Below, piece by piece: positions 7,882 through 16,165 of a DNA stretch of 64,000 nt (positions are counted from its first letter, which is position 1; each line of letters opens with the position of its first letter). The notes beneath the pieces are model-generated. The model was not told the DNA's origin, ran no database searches, and saw only the letters and a program-made list of their open reading frames with translations. The translations under genes and the position numbers were made by a program. Origin of the DNA: Marinoscillum sp. 108 (lineage in GTDB: Bacteria > Bacteroidota > Bacteroidia > Cytophagales > Cyclobacteriaceae); assembly GCF_902506655.1 (NCBI RefSeq), contig NZ_LR734808.1, positions 2,726,501 to 2,790,500 on the forward strand. Reading direction: 5' to 3'.

Positions 7882-8784
7882 TTAAAGATTCGACAATGTG
7901 AGAGTATGTGATTCCACAAAATCGATCATCTGATCAAACCGGGAGAAAAAAGTGACGTTTTCCGGTGCTTGTACATCCTGGCCAATCACCTGATAGCCGG
8001 TAAGTAAAATCTGACAGTTAGAAAATTTTTCGGATAGGTGATCTACGTAACCCTGCACGTCACTGGGGCCCGGAACCGTGGTGAGTACGGATAGCAGGTA
8101 GTCCGGTTTGTGAATGTCGCAAACAGCTTCCAGATCCATAATGGGGAGTGACTGCCCGAGGTAGATGCTTTTATTATTGCGTGATTTGATGAGGTAATCC
8201 GCAAACAGCAGGCTGAGCTCGTGAAGCTCTCCTTCTGGCAGGTAGAGCACATATTTTTTGGACTTATCCGCCGGCACGGTGTACTGACCGTCGATGGCCA
8301 CGATGAGCTTTTGCCTCACAAGGTTAGAAATAAAGTGCTCCTGGGCGGGGTTGATGGCTCCGGTTTGCCAGAGGATACCTATTTTATTCAGGAAGGGATA
8401 AATGATGTTCATCATCGTTTTCTCAAATCCCAACTTCAGGATATTAGTAGAGATGATTTTTTCAAACCGCTCTTCATCAATGTCCACCATGGAGATGGTC
8501 AGTGCGTGAATTTGCTCCGGGTAGCGGAGGTTGAGTTCTGTGAGCTTCAATACTTCACGCTGCATATCACCATGGGTCATCTCGGCAATCTTGGAGATCT
8601 TGACGCCATTTTCTTTGAGCAGGGCTACATTCAGAATAAGTTTCAGGTCCTGGTCATCATAGAAGCGGATGTTGGTGTCCGTCCTTTTGGGCTTGATGAG
8701 CTCGTATCTCTGCTCCCAAATCCTGATGGTATGGGCTTTGATTCCAGATAAATGCTCTAAATCCCTGATAGAAAATGTACTCAT
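7882..8784 (-). CDS. carH: MerR-family regulator with cobalamin-binding domain (CarH/LitR-like)
   Basis: The 300-aa protein has an N-terminal MerR winged helix (residues 1-75, including IRIWEQRYELIKPKR). A helical bundle and a Rossmann-like B12-binding domain follow. In the CarH family adenosylcobalamin is held by W-x9-EH and a lower-ligand histidine in E-x-H. Here these are W139, E149-H150 and E186-L-H188, with 9 residues between W and E. Such proteins repress carotenoid genes in the dark and release DNA when light breaks the Co-C bond. The last residue of ExHxxG is Ser instead of Gly. It lies 72 nt behind cruF and upstream of the crt operon, on the same strand. Light sensing is inferred, not shown; B12-independent relatives (CarA type) exist. 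Confidence 0.87.
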   Translation of the reverse strand: MSTFSIRDLEHLSGIKAHTIRIWEQRYELIKPKRTDTNIRFYDDQDLKLILNVALLKENGVKISKIAEMTHGDMQREVLKLTELNLRYPEQIHALTISMVDIDEERFEKIISTNILKLGFEKTMMNIIYPFLNKIGILWQTGAINPAQEHFISNLVRQKLIVAIDGQYTVPADKSKKYVLYLPEGELHELSLLFADYLIKSRNNKSIYLGQSLPIMDLEAVCDIHKPDYLLSVLTTVPGPSDVQGYVDHLSEKFSNCQILLTGYQVIGQDVQAPENVTFFSRFDQMIDFVESHTLTLSNL

Positions 8785-8856
8785 TCAAGTAATAATTTTT
8801 CCCTGATCAATATAGATATGGGTATGGTCTGATAACCCCGGTCTTTTCCAAAGTGT

Positions 8857-9492
8857 TTAAATTTTGGTAAAAAAGATGGCGGAAAAATACAGAATTTGTG
8901 ACAGGATTAATGTGACGGATACCGGATTCATTAGTTTCGGCTGATGCCTGTGCATCACCAGGGCCATCACCAGAGAGATCACAAACCACGACAGGTAGTT
9001 TTGTATGGGAATGTCCCCACCGGCCCAGGACCAATAGCCCAGATGAATGGCCACGGGCTCGATGAGTAGATCCATCAAAAGCATGGCTAATGCGGTAAAA
9101 AGGATTCTGAAGGCAGGTTTTTTGAAGAAGTTTCCTATAGAAAAAAAAGCATAAATAAGGAGGAACCAATTGACCCCAATGACGAGGGGTACCTCCAGTA
9201 GTTTCCACCCTAGCACTGGCCCATAAGCATACCTGCCAAAGGGAAATCCGGTATGTACTCCGAGCACTTCCACCCCAAAACCCACCAGAACACAGAAAAG
9301 TAGGGGCGGAAGAACGGATCTGAGCGCACCCGGATGGCAAGCCAGCAATATCCCTGTAGAAACGATGAGGTTCACAGGGGTAAGGGCAACGACCAGCTCG
9401 CTGGTGAGGGGTAGGAGCGTACCCGCCACACCTACTATGTGAAGTAGTATGATAAGAAAGTGGGGCAGAAACTTTTTGGATAGCGCTGGCAT
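8857..9492 (-). CDS. cruF: CruF-like carotenoid hydratase (DUF422 membrane protein)
   Basis: The 211-aa polytopic membrane protein matches the carotenoid biosynthesis family that includes CruF, the 1',2'-hydratase acting on the acyclic end of gamma-carotene-type pigments and on bisanhydrobacterioruberin. Family-like segments are EVLGVHTGFPFGRYAYGP, the LLEVPLVIGVNWFLL helix, and IQNYLSWFVIS near the C-terminus. Together with CrtYcd and CrtZ it suggests a monocyclic 1'-hydroxylated product of the myxol or saproxanthin type. It precedes the MerR/B12 gene, probably in the same transcript. Confidence 0.8.
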   Translation of the reverse strand: MPALSKKFLPHFLIILLHIVGVAGTLLPLTSELVVALTPVNLIVSTGILLACHPGALRSVLPPLLFCVLVGFGVEVLGVHTGFPFGRYAYGPVLGWKLLEVPLVIGVNWFLLIYAFFSIGNFFKKPAFRILFTALAMLLMDLLIEPVAIHLGYWSWAGGDIPIQNYLSWFVISLVMALVMHRHQPKLMNPVSVTLILSQILYFSAIFFTKI

Positions 9493-9547
9493 TGGCGTAG
9501 AAAACCCTTTTACTTTGGAGAAGGTTTGGTCAAGTAAATGAAAATAT

Positions 9548-9853
9548 ATGATCGTTTATAATGTTACAGTAAATATAGAAACAGAAGTAGAGTCTGATTG
9601 GCTTTCCTGGATGAAGCAGACTCACATTCCTGAGGTGTTGCAGACGGGCTGCTTTACAGAGCATCGTTTTCTGAAATTACTGAATGACGACCCGGAGGCG
9701 ACCGGCACCACTTACGCCGTGCAATACTTTGCTCCCGGAATCACCAGCCTGAACAACTACCTGGATAATTTTGCTCCGGGGCTTCAAAAGAAAGTCATCG
9801 ACCGATACAGCAATAAATTTGTGGCCTTCCGTACCTTTTTAGAGGAGGTTTAA
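9548..9853 (+). CDS. DUF4286 family protein
   Basis: The 101-aa protein resembles the DUF4286 family of small alpha/beta proteins in Bacteroidota (MIVYNVTVNIE start, WLSWMKQTHIPEVLQTG, TYAVQYFAP). No signal peptide or membrane segment is present, so it is cytoplasmic. The ferredoxin-like layout recalls dimeric alpha-beta barrel proteins, but no catalytic residue can be named. It diverges from cruF (55-bp spacer) and overlaps the convergent GNAT gene by 4 nt. Confidence 0.75.
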   Translation: MIVYNVTVNIETEVESDWLSWMKQTHIPEVLQTGCFTEHRFLKLLNDDPEATGTTYAVQYFAPGITSLNNYLDNFAPGLQKKVIDRYSNKFVAFRTFLEEV

Positions 9854-10293
9854 AAATTCAGATTACAGTTCAGCCAGCCGTCTTCTATGTTGGCCTGATA
9901 TTTTTTGTAGAAGTTAATGGCAGGTTCGTTCCAGTCGAGTACCTGCCACATCATGCCGGTGGCTCCAGCGGCCTTGCCGATGGCAATGGTCTCTTCGAAA
10001 AGCAATTTCCCGATTCCGGAACCCCTTTTGGCCTCTGTGACAATGAGGTCCTCCAGATAGATGCGCTTTCCTTTCCAGGTGGAGTATCGCCAGTAGTACA
10101 TGGACATCCCATGGATGGTTCCGGCTTCCTCTGCGACGATGAATCCAAAAACCGGATGTTCGCCAAAGCCATCGTTTTCCATCATCTCCAGAGTGTTGGT
10201 CACTTCATCTGGCGCTTTTTCATAAATGGCGAGCTCCCGGATTAGCTCCAGTGCTCTGGGAAGGTCTTCTTTGGTGCCTTTTCGTATGATCAT
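9850..10293 (-). CDS. GNAT family N-acetyltransferase
   Basis: This 147-aa GNAT protein carries the acetyl-CoA motif A (LIVTEAKRGSGIGKLLFEE) and, further on, WQVLDWNEPAINFYKKY. The whole length resembles diamine/spermidine N-acetyltransferase-like proteins: IRELAIYEKAPDEV at the N-terminus and WRYSTWKGKRIYLEDL in the middle. Substrate is uncertain, but a small amine is the best guess. Its 3' end overlaps the convergent DUF4286 gene by 4 nt. Confidence 0.85.
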   Translation of the reverse strand: MIIRKGTKEDLPRALELIRELAIYEKAPDEVTNTLEMMENDGFGEHPVFGFIVAEEAGTIHGMSMYYWRYSTWKGKRIYLEDLIVTEAKRGSGIGKLLFEETIAIGKAAGATGMMWQVLDWNEPAINFYKKYQANIEDGWLNCNLNF

Positions 10294-10359
10294 GGCTCTA
10301 AATTATAAAAGTCTGAGCAGAACGGGCTTTTCGGATTTGATCATCGGGAATAGGTTATT

Positions 10360-10380
10360 TGTGGATAAATCATACATTTG
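10360..10380 (+). promoter_or_regulatory. Candidate promoter of the hybrid kinase with a DnaA-box 9-mer
   Basis: TACATTTG at 10373-10380 fits the -7 consensus, 50 nt before the start codon. Four bases upstream lies TGTGGATAA (10360-10368), the reverse complement of TTATCCACA. No well-spaced -33 TTTG is seen. The single 9-mer could be chance. Confidence 0.35.
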
Positions 10381-10430
10381 TCAAAATTCGTCAATCGAAT
10401 TACCTTCAGAAATAATCTAAACACCGCCAA

Positions 10431-12764
10431 TTGATTCAATTTAGATATTTTTCGGGGCTGGTTTTACTGTGCTGTATGCTTGGGTTAAGGGCACAGTCGG
10501 TAGATAACGGCATACTTGATCTCCGGCAACTTGGGGATGATTTTTCAGAAGTTGAACTGGACGGAGACTGGTTTTTTTACTGGAATGAGTTGGTCTCGCC
10601 AGACAGTACCGATTTCTCCAAAGCCGGATTGGCGAGATTTCCAGGCCTGTGGAACCACATGGAGGAAACGGGATATTCTCCAGAGGGGTATGCCACATAC
10701 CAGCTAAAGGTTCTGATCAATCCTGACCGAAAGTACGCCATCTATACCCCGGCGGTCTACAGTGCCTACCACTTTTATATCAACGATGAGCTGATCACCA
10801 GCAATGGCGTGGTAGGTGATAGTGAAGACAACTCATCGCCGCACTGGATCCAGCTGGTGGAGCCCATAGAGCGTGGTATTCTCAAAGATACCAACGTATT
10901 CACCCTTCAGATTTCAAATTTCCGGCATTCCAGGGGTGGGCCTATCGATAGTATTGTGTTCGGAAAAAAATCGGCTTTACTATCCTATCGAAATTACCTT
11001 TTTACCATAGATGCGCTCCTTACCGGTGCGTTGATCATGGGTGGGTTGTTTTTTCTAGGTCTGTTTCTTTTCGGTCGAAACCACAAGAGCATATTGTATT
11101 TCTCTCTTTTTTGTATGGCTTTCAGCTATTACATTTTTGGCAGTGGCAATTACATCATGCACTGGCTGTTTCCTGATATTCCCTGGATTGTTACCATTAA
11201 GCTGGAGTATGCCACTTTGTATCTGGTGTGCATACTATTCACAAAGTACACCTACCATACCTATCCTTTGGATGCACCCCGGCTGGGTGATAAGATCATT
11301 ATAGGTGTTTGCCTTTTCTTTCTGGCCGTGGCCATTCTTCTGCCGCCAGCCCTGTTTACCCGCATCAATCAGTACTTTCTGATCTTCATTTTTGGTGGTA
11401 TTGCGCTCGGCTTTTATATCTACCTCACTGCACTGCTCAATAAACGCATCGGTGCAGTTTATGCGTTCATTAGTACCAGTATGATTTTATTGGTTTTAAC
11501 CCTGAAAAATCTGCACCAGTTTGAAATTGTGGATCTACCGTTGTTCGTATTGCCAGCCGGCTATATGGTTTTTTTCTTTTTACAATCCGTCACCACGTCA
11601 CAGCAGGTGGCTTTGTCATGGCGAAGGGCCAAGGAAAACGCCGAGGCCTCACTTCAGGTGAAGTCAGATTTTTTGTCTACCATGTCTCATGAGATCCGCA
11701 CCCCTATGAATGCGGTCATCGGCCTCACGCATCACTTACTGGACAGCCACCCGAGAAATGATCAAAAGAATACGCTGGACATCCTCAAGTTTTCATCGGA
11801 GAATCTCCTGCGATTGATAAATGACGTTCTTGACTACAGCAAGTTGGAATCCGGCAATCTGGTGCTGGAAGAATCGCTCCTTGACCTGAAAAGTTTGGGA
11901 AACAACCTGGTGGATGGTTTTGCCACCATAGCGGAGGAGAAAAAGAGTAAAGTGGTTTTCAAATATGATCCGGAACTTCCCACCATGTTTCTGGGGGATG
12001 GGGGGCGTTTGACCCAGGTGCTTTCCAACCTTCTCAACAACGCCATCAAGTTTACCACAGATGGGAAAGTGACTTTGAGTATGACCCAGGAGCAAAGACA
12101 ACCGGAAGGTATTTTTATCAGGTTTGCTGTGGAGGATACCGGGATTGGTATTTCCAATCATGACAAGGGAAAGATTTTTGAAAAGTTCAATCAGGCCAAC
12201 ACTTCAATCACCCGTAAATATGGTGGCACAGGTCTGGGGCTGGCCATTACCAAGAAAATACTGGAGCTGCAAAATGTTAAGATTCAGCTCATCAGTGAGC
12301 TGGGCAAGGGCTCCACCTTCTATTTCACGCAGTACTTCAAAATAGCGAAGGGCTTCAGAAAACAGGTGGTGCGCCCGAGTGCCCTCGTGGATCCGCTCAA
12401 GGATAAGCGGGTGTTGCTCGTGGAGGATAATTCTGTGAATGTGATGGTGGCCAAACGGTTTCTGGAAAAGTGGCACTGTGCCATTGATATCGCTGAAAAT
12501 GGTCTGGAGGCGCTCAATCAGTTTGAGGAGGATAAGTATGATCTCATCTTGATGGATTTGCAGATGCCAGAGATGGATGGCTATGAAGCCACTCGCCAAC
12601 TCAGGGCAAGGGGGGCCGTACTTCCCATTATTGCGCTCACTGCCGCAGCGCTCAGCGATGTGGAGAAGAACATTCTGGAGGCTGGTCTGGATGATTTCGT
12701 AGTGAAACCATTTCATCCCGACCACCTCTATCAGAAGCTGATCAAGTATATGGTGGAGAAGTAA
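10431..12764 (+). CDS. 7TMR-DISM hybrid sensor histidine kinase
   Basis: The 777-aa protein has a signal peptide ending near LRAQ, a periplasmic 7TMR-DISM beta-sandwich (about 25-185), a seven-helix membrane block (about 190-390), a HisKA domain with phospho-acceptor His420 (TMSHEIRTP), and an HATPase (NLLNNAIKF, DTGIGIS, GGTGLGLAIT). A C-terminal receiver has acceptor Asp709 (LILMDLQMPEMDG). Such kinases sense small ligands outside the inner membrane and pass phosphate to partner proteins; ligand and partner are unknown. The start is a TTG, chosen because it gives a complete signal peptide; the next in-frame ATG would cut the hydrophobic core. No response regulator is adjacent. Confidence 0.9.
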   Translation: MIQFRYFSGLVLLCCMLGLRAQSVDNGILDLRQLGDDFSEVELDGDWFFYWNELVSPDSTDFSKAGLARFPGLWNHMEETGYSPEGYATYQLKVLINPDRKYAIYTPAVYSAYHFYINDELITSNGVVGDSEDNSSPHWIQLVEPIERGILKDTNVFTLQISNFRHSRGGPIDSIVFGKKSALLSYRNYLFTIDALLTGALIMGGLFFLGLFLFGRNHKSILYFSLFCMAFSYYIFGSGNYIMHWLFPDIPWIVTIKLEYATLYLVCILFTKYTYHTYPLDAPRLGDKIIIGVCLFFLAVAILLPPALFTRINQYFLIFIFGGIALGFYIYLTALLNKRIGAVYAFISTSMILLVLTLKNLHQFEIVDLPLFVLPAGYMVFFFLQSVTTSQQVALSWRRAKENAEASLQVKSDFLSTMSHEIRTPMNAVIGLTHHLLDSHPRNDQKNTLDILKFSSENLLRLINDVLDYSKLESGNLVLEESLLDLKSLGNNLVDGFATIAEEKKSKVVFKYDPELPTMFLGDGGRLTQVLSNLLNNAIKFTTDGKVTLSMTQEQRQPEGIFIRFAVEDTGIGISNHDKGKIFEKFNQANTSITRKYGGTGLGLAITKKILELQNVKIQLISELGKGSTFYFTQYFKIAKGFRKQVVRPSALVDPLKDKRVLLVEDNSVNVMVAKRFLEKWHCAIDIAENGLEALNQFEEDKYDLILMDLQMPEMDGYEATRQLRARGAVLPIIALTAAALSDVEKNILEAGLDDFVVKPFHPDHLYQKLIKYMVEK

Positions 12765-12783
12765 AGACCACCTCTCAGTGAAC

Positions 12784-14067
12784 TTAAGGCCTTTTGATTA
12801 TATCAAACCCTGTGTACTGTCGGAGTACTTCAGGAATGCGGATGCCCTCTTCCGTCTGATTGTTTTCCAGTAATGCCGCCAGAATTCTGGGTACCGCAAG
12901 GGCTGACCCGTTCAGTGTGTGAGCAAGCACTTTCTTGCCATCCTTGTCCTTAAATCTAAGCTTGAGCCTGTTGGCCTGGTAAGTTTCAAAGTTGGAAACA
13001 GAACTTACCTCCAGCCATTTCTCCTGGGCGGCTGAATACACTTCAAAGTCATAGGTGATGGCTGACGTGAAGCCAAGGTCTCCTCCGCACAGTCTGAGAA
13101 TCCTGTAAGGCAGTCCCAGGCTTTTTACCAGATGCTCCACATGTGCGACCATGCCGTCCAGTATTTCATAAGATTGATCCGGGTGAGCGATCTGCACAAT
13201 CTCCACTTTGTCAAATTGATGTAAACGATTCAGGCCTCTTACGTGAGCACCCCATGAACCAGCCTCTCTTCGGAAGCAGGGCGTATAACCTACATTTTTC
13301 ACAGGCAGACTGCCCGCATCCAGAATCACATCCCGGTAGATGTTGGTAATAGGTACCTCGGCTGTTGGGATCAAATACAGGTTGGTACCAGTGATGCCAT
13401 ACATCTGGCCCTCTTTATCAGGCAGCTGGCCGGTGCCATACCCGGACTCTTCGTTGATCAGAATAGGAGGCTGCACCTCCATGTAGCCGGCTTGCTGTGC
13501 TTCGTCCAGAAAATAGTTGACCAATGAGCGCACCATGCGTGCGCCCTCTCTCTTGTAAAAAGGGAAGCCCGCGCCAGTTACTTTATTGCCAAGATCAAAG
13601 TCTATAATGTCATACTCCGTAATGAGGTCCCAGTGCGGTTTGGCACCATCATACAGGGCAGGGAGGTTCTTGTCATCCAACTTCACCACTTCATTGTCAG
13701 CTTCACTTTTGCCGGCAGGCACCAGTGGATTGGGTATGTTGGGAATGCTGTAAAGTTTGTCCAGTAGTTGGTTTTCGATGGCACTGAGTACCTCACTCAG
13801 CTGCTTGCTTTCTTCTTTGAGTTGGCCGGTTTCTGCCTTGGCAGCATCAGCCTCTTCTTTTTTGCCTTCCTTATAAAGCTGTCCGATTTTCTTGGCCAGA
13901 AGATTAGAATTGGCCAGAATGTCATCAAGGGATTGCTGGGTTTTCTTGCGCTCGTCATCCAGCTGAATGAGCTCATTGAGCTGCTCCTCGGCATTCTGAA
14001 TGCCCCGTTTTTTCAGTCCATTGACGAAATTCTCAAAATTTTCCTTTACTGCAGTTACTTGTAACAT
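12784..14067 (-). CDS. serS: Seryl-tRNA synthetase
   Basis: The 427-aa class II synthetase charges tRNA-Ser. The N-terminal coiled-coil arm that grips the long variable arm covers about residues 30-110 (QLNELIQLDDERKKTQQSL and the following charged helices). Class II motifs follow: motif 2 around PCFRREAGSWG and motif 3 LNGSALAVPRILAALLEN. Length is normal. It converges on the hybrid kinase with only 19 bp between stops. A -7-like TAAATTTG is present on the minus strand at 14090-14097, 23 bp before the ATG. Confidence 0.96.
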   Translation of the reverse strand: MLQVTAVKENFENFVNGLKKRGIQNAEEQLNELIQLDDERKKTQQSLDDILANSNLLAKKIGQLYKEGKKEEADAAKAETGQLKEESKQLSEVLSAIENQLLDKLYSIPNIPNPLVPAGKSEADNEVVKLDDKNLPALYDGAKPHWDLITEYDIIDFDLGNKVTGAGFPFYKREGARMVRSLVNYFLDEAQQAGYMEVQPPILINEESGYGTGQLPDKEGQMYGITGTNLYLIPTAEVPITNIYRDVILDAGSLPVKNVGYTPCFRREAGSWGAHVRGLNRLHQFDKVEIVQIAHPDQSYEILDGMVAHVEHLVKSLGLPYRILRLCGGDLGFTSAITYDFEVYSAAQEKWLEVSSVSNFETYQANRLKLRFKDKDGKKVLAHTLNGSALAVPRILAALLENNQTEEGIRIPEVLRQYTGFDIIKRP

Positions 14068-14168
14068 CGGTGCTTGATTTTTGAAGTGGCAAATTTAAAA
14101 GGCATTGTGCCAATAAAAGGAAAAGCATCCATTATTTATTAACAGCCCCATCACCAGAATTATATGCG

Positions 14169-14176
14169 TATATTTG
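14169..14176 (+). promoter_or_regulatory. Candidate -7 element of rho
   Basis: TATATTTG matches TAnnTTTG. It would give a leader of roughly 130 nt before the rho ATG at 14317, long enough for the autogenous attenuation known for rho in other bacteria. No TTTG at the -33 distance is evident. Confidence 0.4.
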
Positions 14177-14316
14177 TGAAATATTCACCGTTAGCATATA
14201 CTTGTGGTGCAATTCAAGTGGTCTCCACTTAATTTTTATCCATTTCGATATTTATTTCAAAAAAATTCCGCGCGTTTCTATGCAGCGGATCCAGTTATTA
14301 AACCCACAACTTATTT

Positions 14317-15996
14317 ATGTACACTTTAGACGATTTGAGTGTAAGGCTCCTTTCTGAACTAAGAGAGATAGCCGAAAATCTAGGCGTGAAAAACGCCAAA
14401 AAAACTGCTAAAAAAGACCTTATTTACGAAATTCTTGACAAACAGGCCACTTTGCCTGATAGTGAAATCCAAAAGATCAAGAAAGAAGAAAAAAAGCCGG
14501 AAAGCAAACCTGAGAGCAAACCCGAAAGCAAATCTGAAAGCCGGCCTCCAAGACCCGCTAACAAAAAGCGCGAGAATGTAAAGGAAAACAAGCCCACAGA
14601 GAAGGCCGAGGCAAAAAGCCCGGAAGATCTACTGAAATCATTGGACATAGAGATAGAAACTGAGTCATCAGCAGAAGCTCCAGCGGCCAAAGGGGGAGAA
14701 GCCAAAGAGCAAAAGCCAAGAGAAGGAAAATCAGAAGGGCACAATAAGCCCAATAAGCGAAGAGAAAACGAGCGATCTGAGGACCGACCCAAGTCTGAGG
14801 ACCGTGAGTCTAAAGAAAGAAAAGAGCCTCGCAACGAGCACAAAGGCAGAAAGGCACAGTTCAACGAAGACATCAAGGAATTTGACGGTGTGATCGAAAA
14901 TGAAGGGGTACTTGAGATCATGCAGGATGGCTATGGCTTCCTACGGTCAAGTGACTATCATTATCTGGCCAGCCCGGATGATATCTACGTATCGCCATCT
15001 CAGATCAAATTATTTGGTCTGAAAACCGGAGATACCGTGAAAGGACAGATCAGACCACCAAAAGATGGTGAGAAGTATTTTGCCCTGCTGAGAGTATCCA
15101 GTGTCAATGGAAAAACCACTGAAGAAATCAGGGATAGAATTGCTTTCGAATACCTGACACCTTTGTTCCCAGAGGAAAAACTTAACCTGTGTACCAAGGC
15201 AGACAATTACTCCACCCGTATTTTGGACCTTTTCGCACCGATAGGAAAAGGACAAAGGGGGATGATCGTGGCTCAGCCAAAAACAGGTAAAACTGTACTG
15301 TTGAAGCAAATAGCGAATGCGATCGCTGAAAATCATCCTGAAGTTTACCTGATGATTCTCCTGATCGATGAGCGTCCTGAAGAAGTAACAGACATGGCAC
15401 GTTCGGTAAAGGCAGAGGTGATTGCTTCTACTTTTGATGAGCAGGCAGATAAGCATGTAAAAGTATCGAGCATCGTGCTGGAGAAAGCCAAAAGAATGGT
15501 GGAATGCGGACATGATGTAGTGATCCTGTTGGATTCTATTACCAGACTGGCTCGGGCATACAACACCGTGGTACCATCTTCAGGTAAAATTCTTTCTGGT
15601 GGTGTGGATGCCAACGCATTGCACAAGCCTAAGAGATTTTTCGGAGCAGCAAGAAACGTGGAGAACGGTGGTTCATTGACCATCATCGCTACAGCACTGA
15701 TCGAAACCGGATCTAAAATGGACGAAGTGATCTTTGAGGAATTCAAAGGTACTGGTAACATGGAACTCCAGTTGGATAGAAAACTTTCCAACAAGCGGGT
15801 ATACCCTGCCATCGACGTACCGGCATCTGGTACCAGACGTGAGGATCTCCTCATGGATGCTGAAGAGCTTAAACGTGTATGGATCCTTCGTAAGTTCATG
15901 TCTGACATGAATAGCAACGAAGCAATGGAATTCCTACTCAGCAAGATGAAAGGAACCAGAAACAACGACGAGTTTCTGATTTCCATGAATGGCTAA
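14317..15996 (+). CDS. rho: Transcription termination factor Rho with large acidic/basic insert
   Basis: Rho is the hexameric RNA helicase that ends transcription. The 559-aa product has the N-terminal Rho_N helix bundle (about 1-48), a low-complexity charged insert (about 50-190, rich in K, E, R, S, P), the RNA-binding cold-shock fold (about 190-265, [14 protein letters not shown]), and the ATPase. The ATPase has Walker A AQPKTGKT, Walker [15 protein letters not shown] and the [14 protein letters not shown] segment. E. coli Rho is 419 aa; the excess is the insert, which is common in Bacteroidota and is thought to add RNA affinity or promote condensation. The insert carries a 12-bp tandem repeat. 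A strong terminator follows. Confidence 0.96.
   Translation: MYTLDDLSVRLLSELREIAENLGVKNAKKTAKKDLIYEILDKQATLPDSEIQKIKKEEKKPESKPESKPESKSESRPPRPANKKRENVKENKPTEKAEAKSPEDLLKSLDIEIETESSAEAPAAKGGEAKEQKPREGKSEGHNKPNKRRENERSEDRPKSEDRESKERKEPRNEHKGRKAQFNEDIKEFDGVIENEGVLEIMQDGYGFLRSSDYHYLASPDDIYVSPSQIKLFGLKTGDTVKGQIRPPKDGEKYFALLRVSSVNGKTTEEIRDRIAFEYLTPLFPEEKLNLCTKADNYSTRILDLFAPIGKGQRGMIVAQPKTGKTVLLKQIANAIAENHPEVYLMILLIDERPEEVTDMARSVKAEVIASTFDEQADKHVKVSSIVLEKAKRMVECGHDVVILLDSITRLARAYNTVVPSSGKILSGGVDANALHKPKRFFGAARNVENGGSLTIIATALIETGSKMDEVIFEEFKGTGNMELQLDRKLSNKRVYPAIDVPASGTRREDLLMDAEELKRVWILRKFMSDMNSNEAMEFLLSKMKGTRNNDEFLISMNG
14497..14544 (+). repeat. 12-bp tandem repeat inside rho
   Basis: Four imperfect 12-bp units encode [16 protein letters not shown] in the disordered insert of Rho. 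The unit is a multiple of three, so copy-number change would lengthen or shorten the linker without breaking the frame. Confidence 0.75.
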
Positions 15997-16023
15997 TCAG
16001 CCCTTCGTATTTAAAAAAAAACT

Positions 16024-16053
16024 AGCCAAAGGATTTCCTCCTTTGGCTTTTTT
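16024..16053 (+). terminator. Intrinsic terminator of rho
   Basis: AGCCAAAGGA (16024-16033) and TCCTTTGGCT (16039-16048) form a perfect 10-bp stem with a 5-nt loop followed by T residues to 16053. It begins 27 nt after the rho stop. Confidence 0.88.
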
Positions 16054-16165
16054 CTTGCCCTTTAAAGTGTTCAATGACCGATTACATAAAATGCCGCTTA
16101 TCAAATAGTGTTCGTGGGTACTTGGCTTGTTTCGTATCTATAAACAACCAAACCTTTGCAACATC

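Noticed and set aside
8807-9340. 177-aa frame overlapping cruF in another frame
   Set aside because: cruF has clear membrane-family signatures over the same bases; the other frame has none.
15345-15986. 213-aa frame on the minus strand opposite rho
   Set aside because: Fully inside the conserved rho ATPase coding region, Ser/Leu-rich shadow composition, no family resemblance and no promoter.
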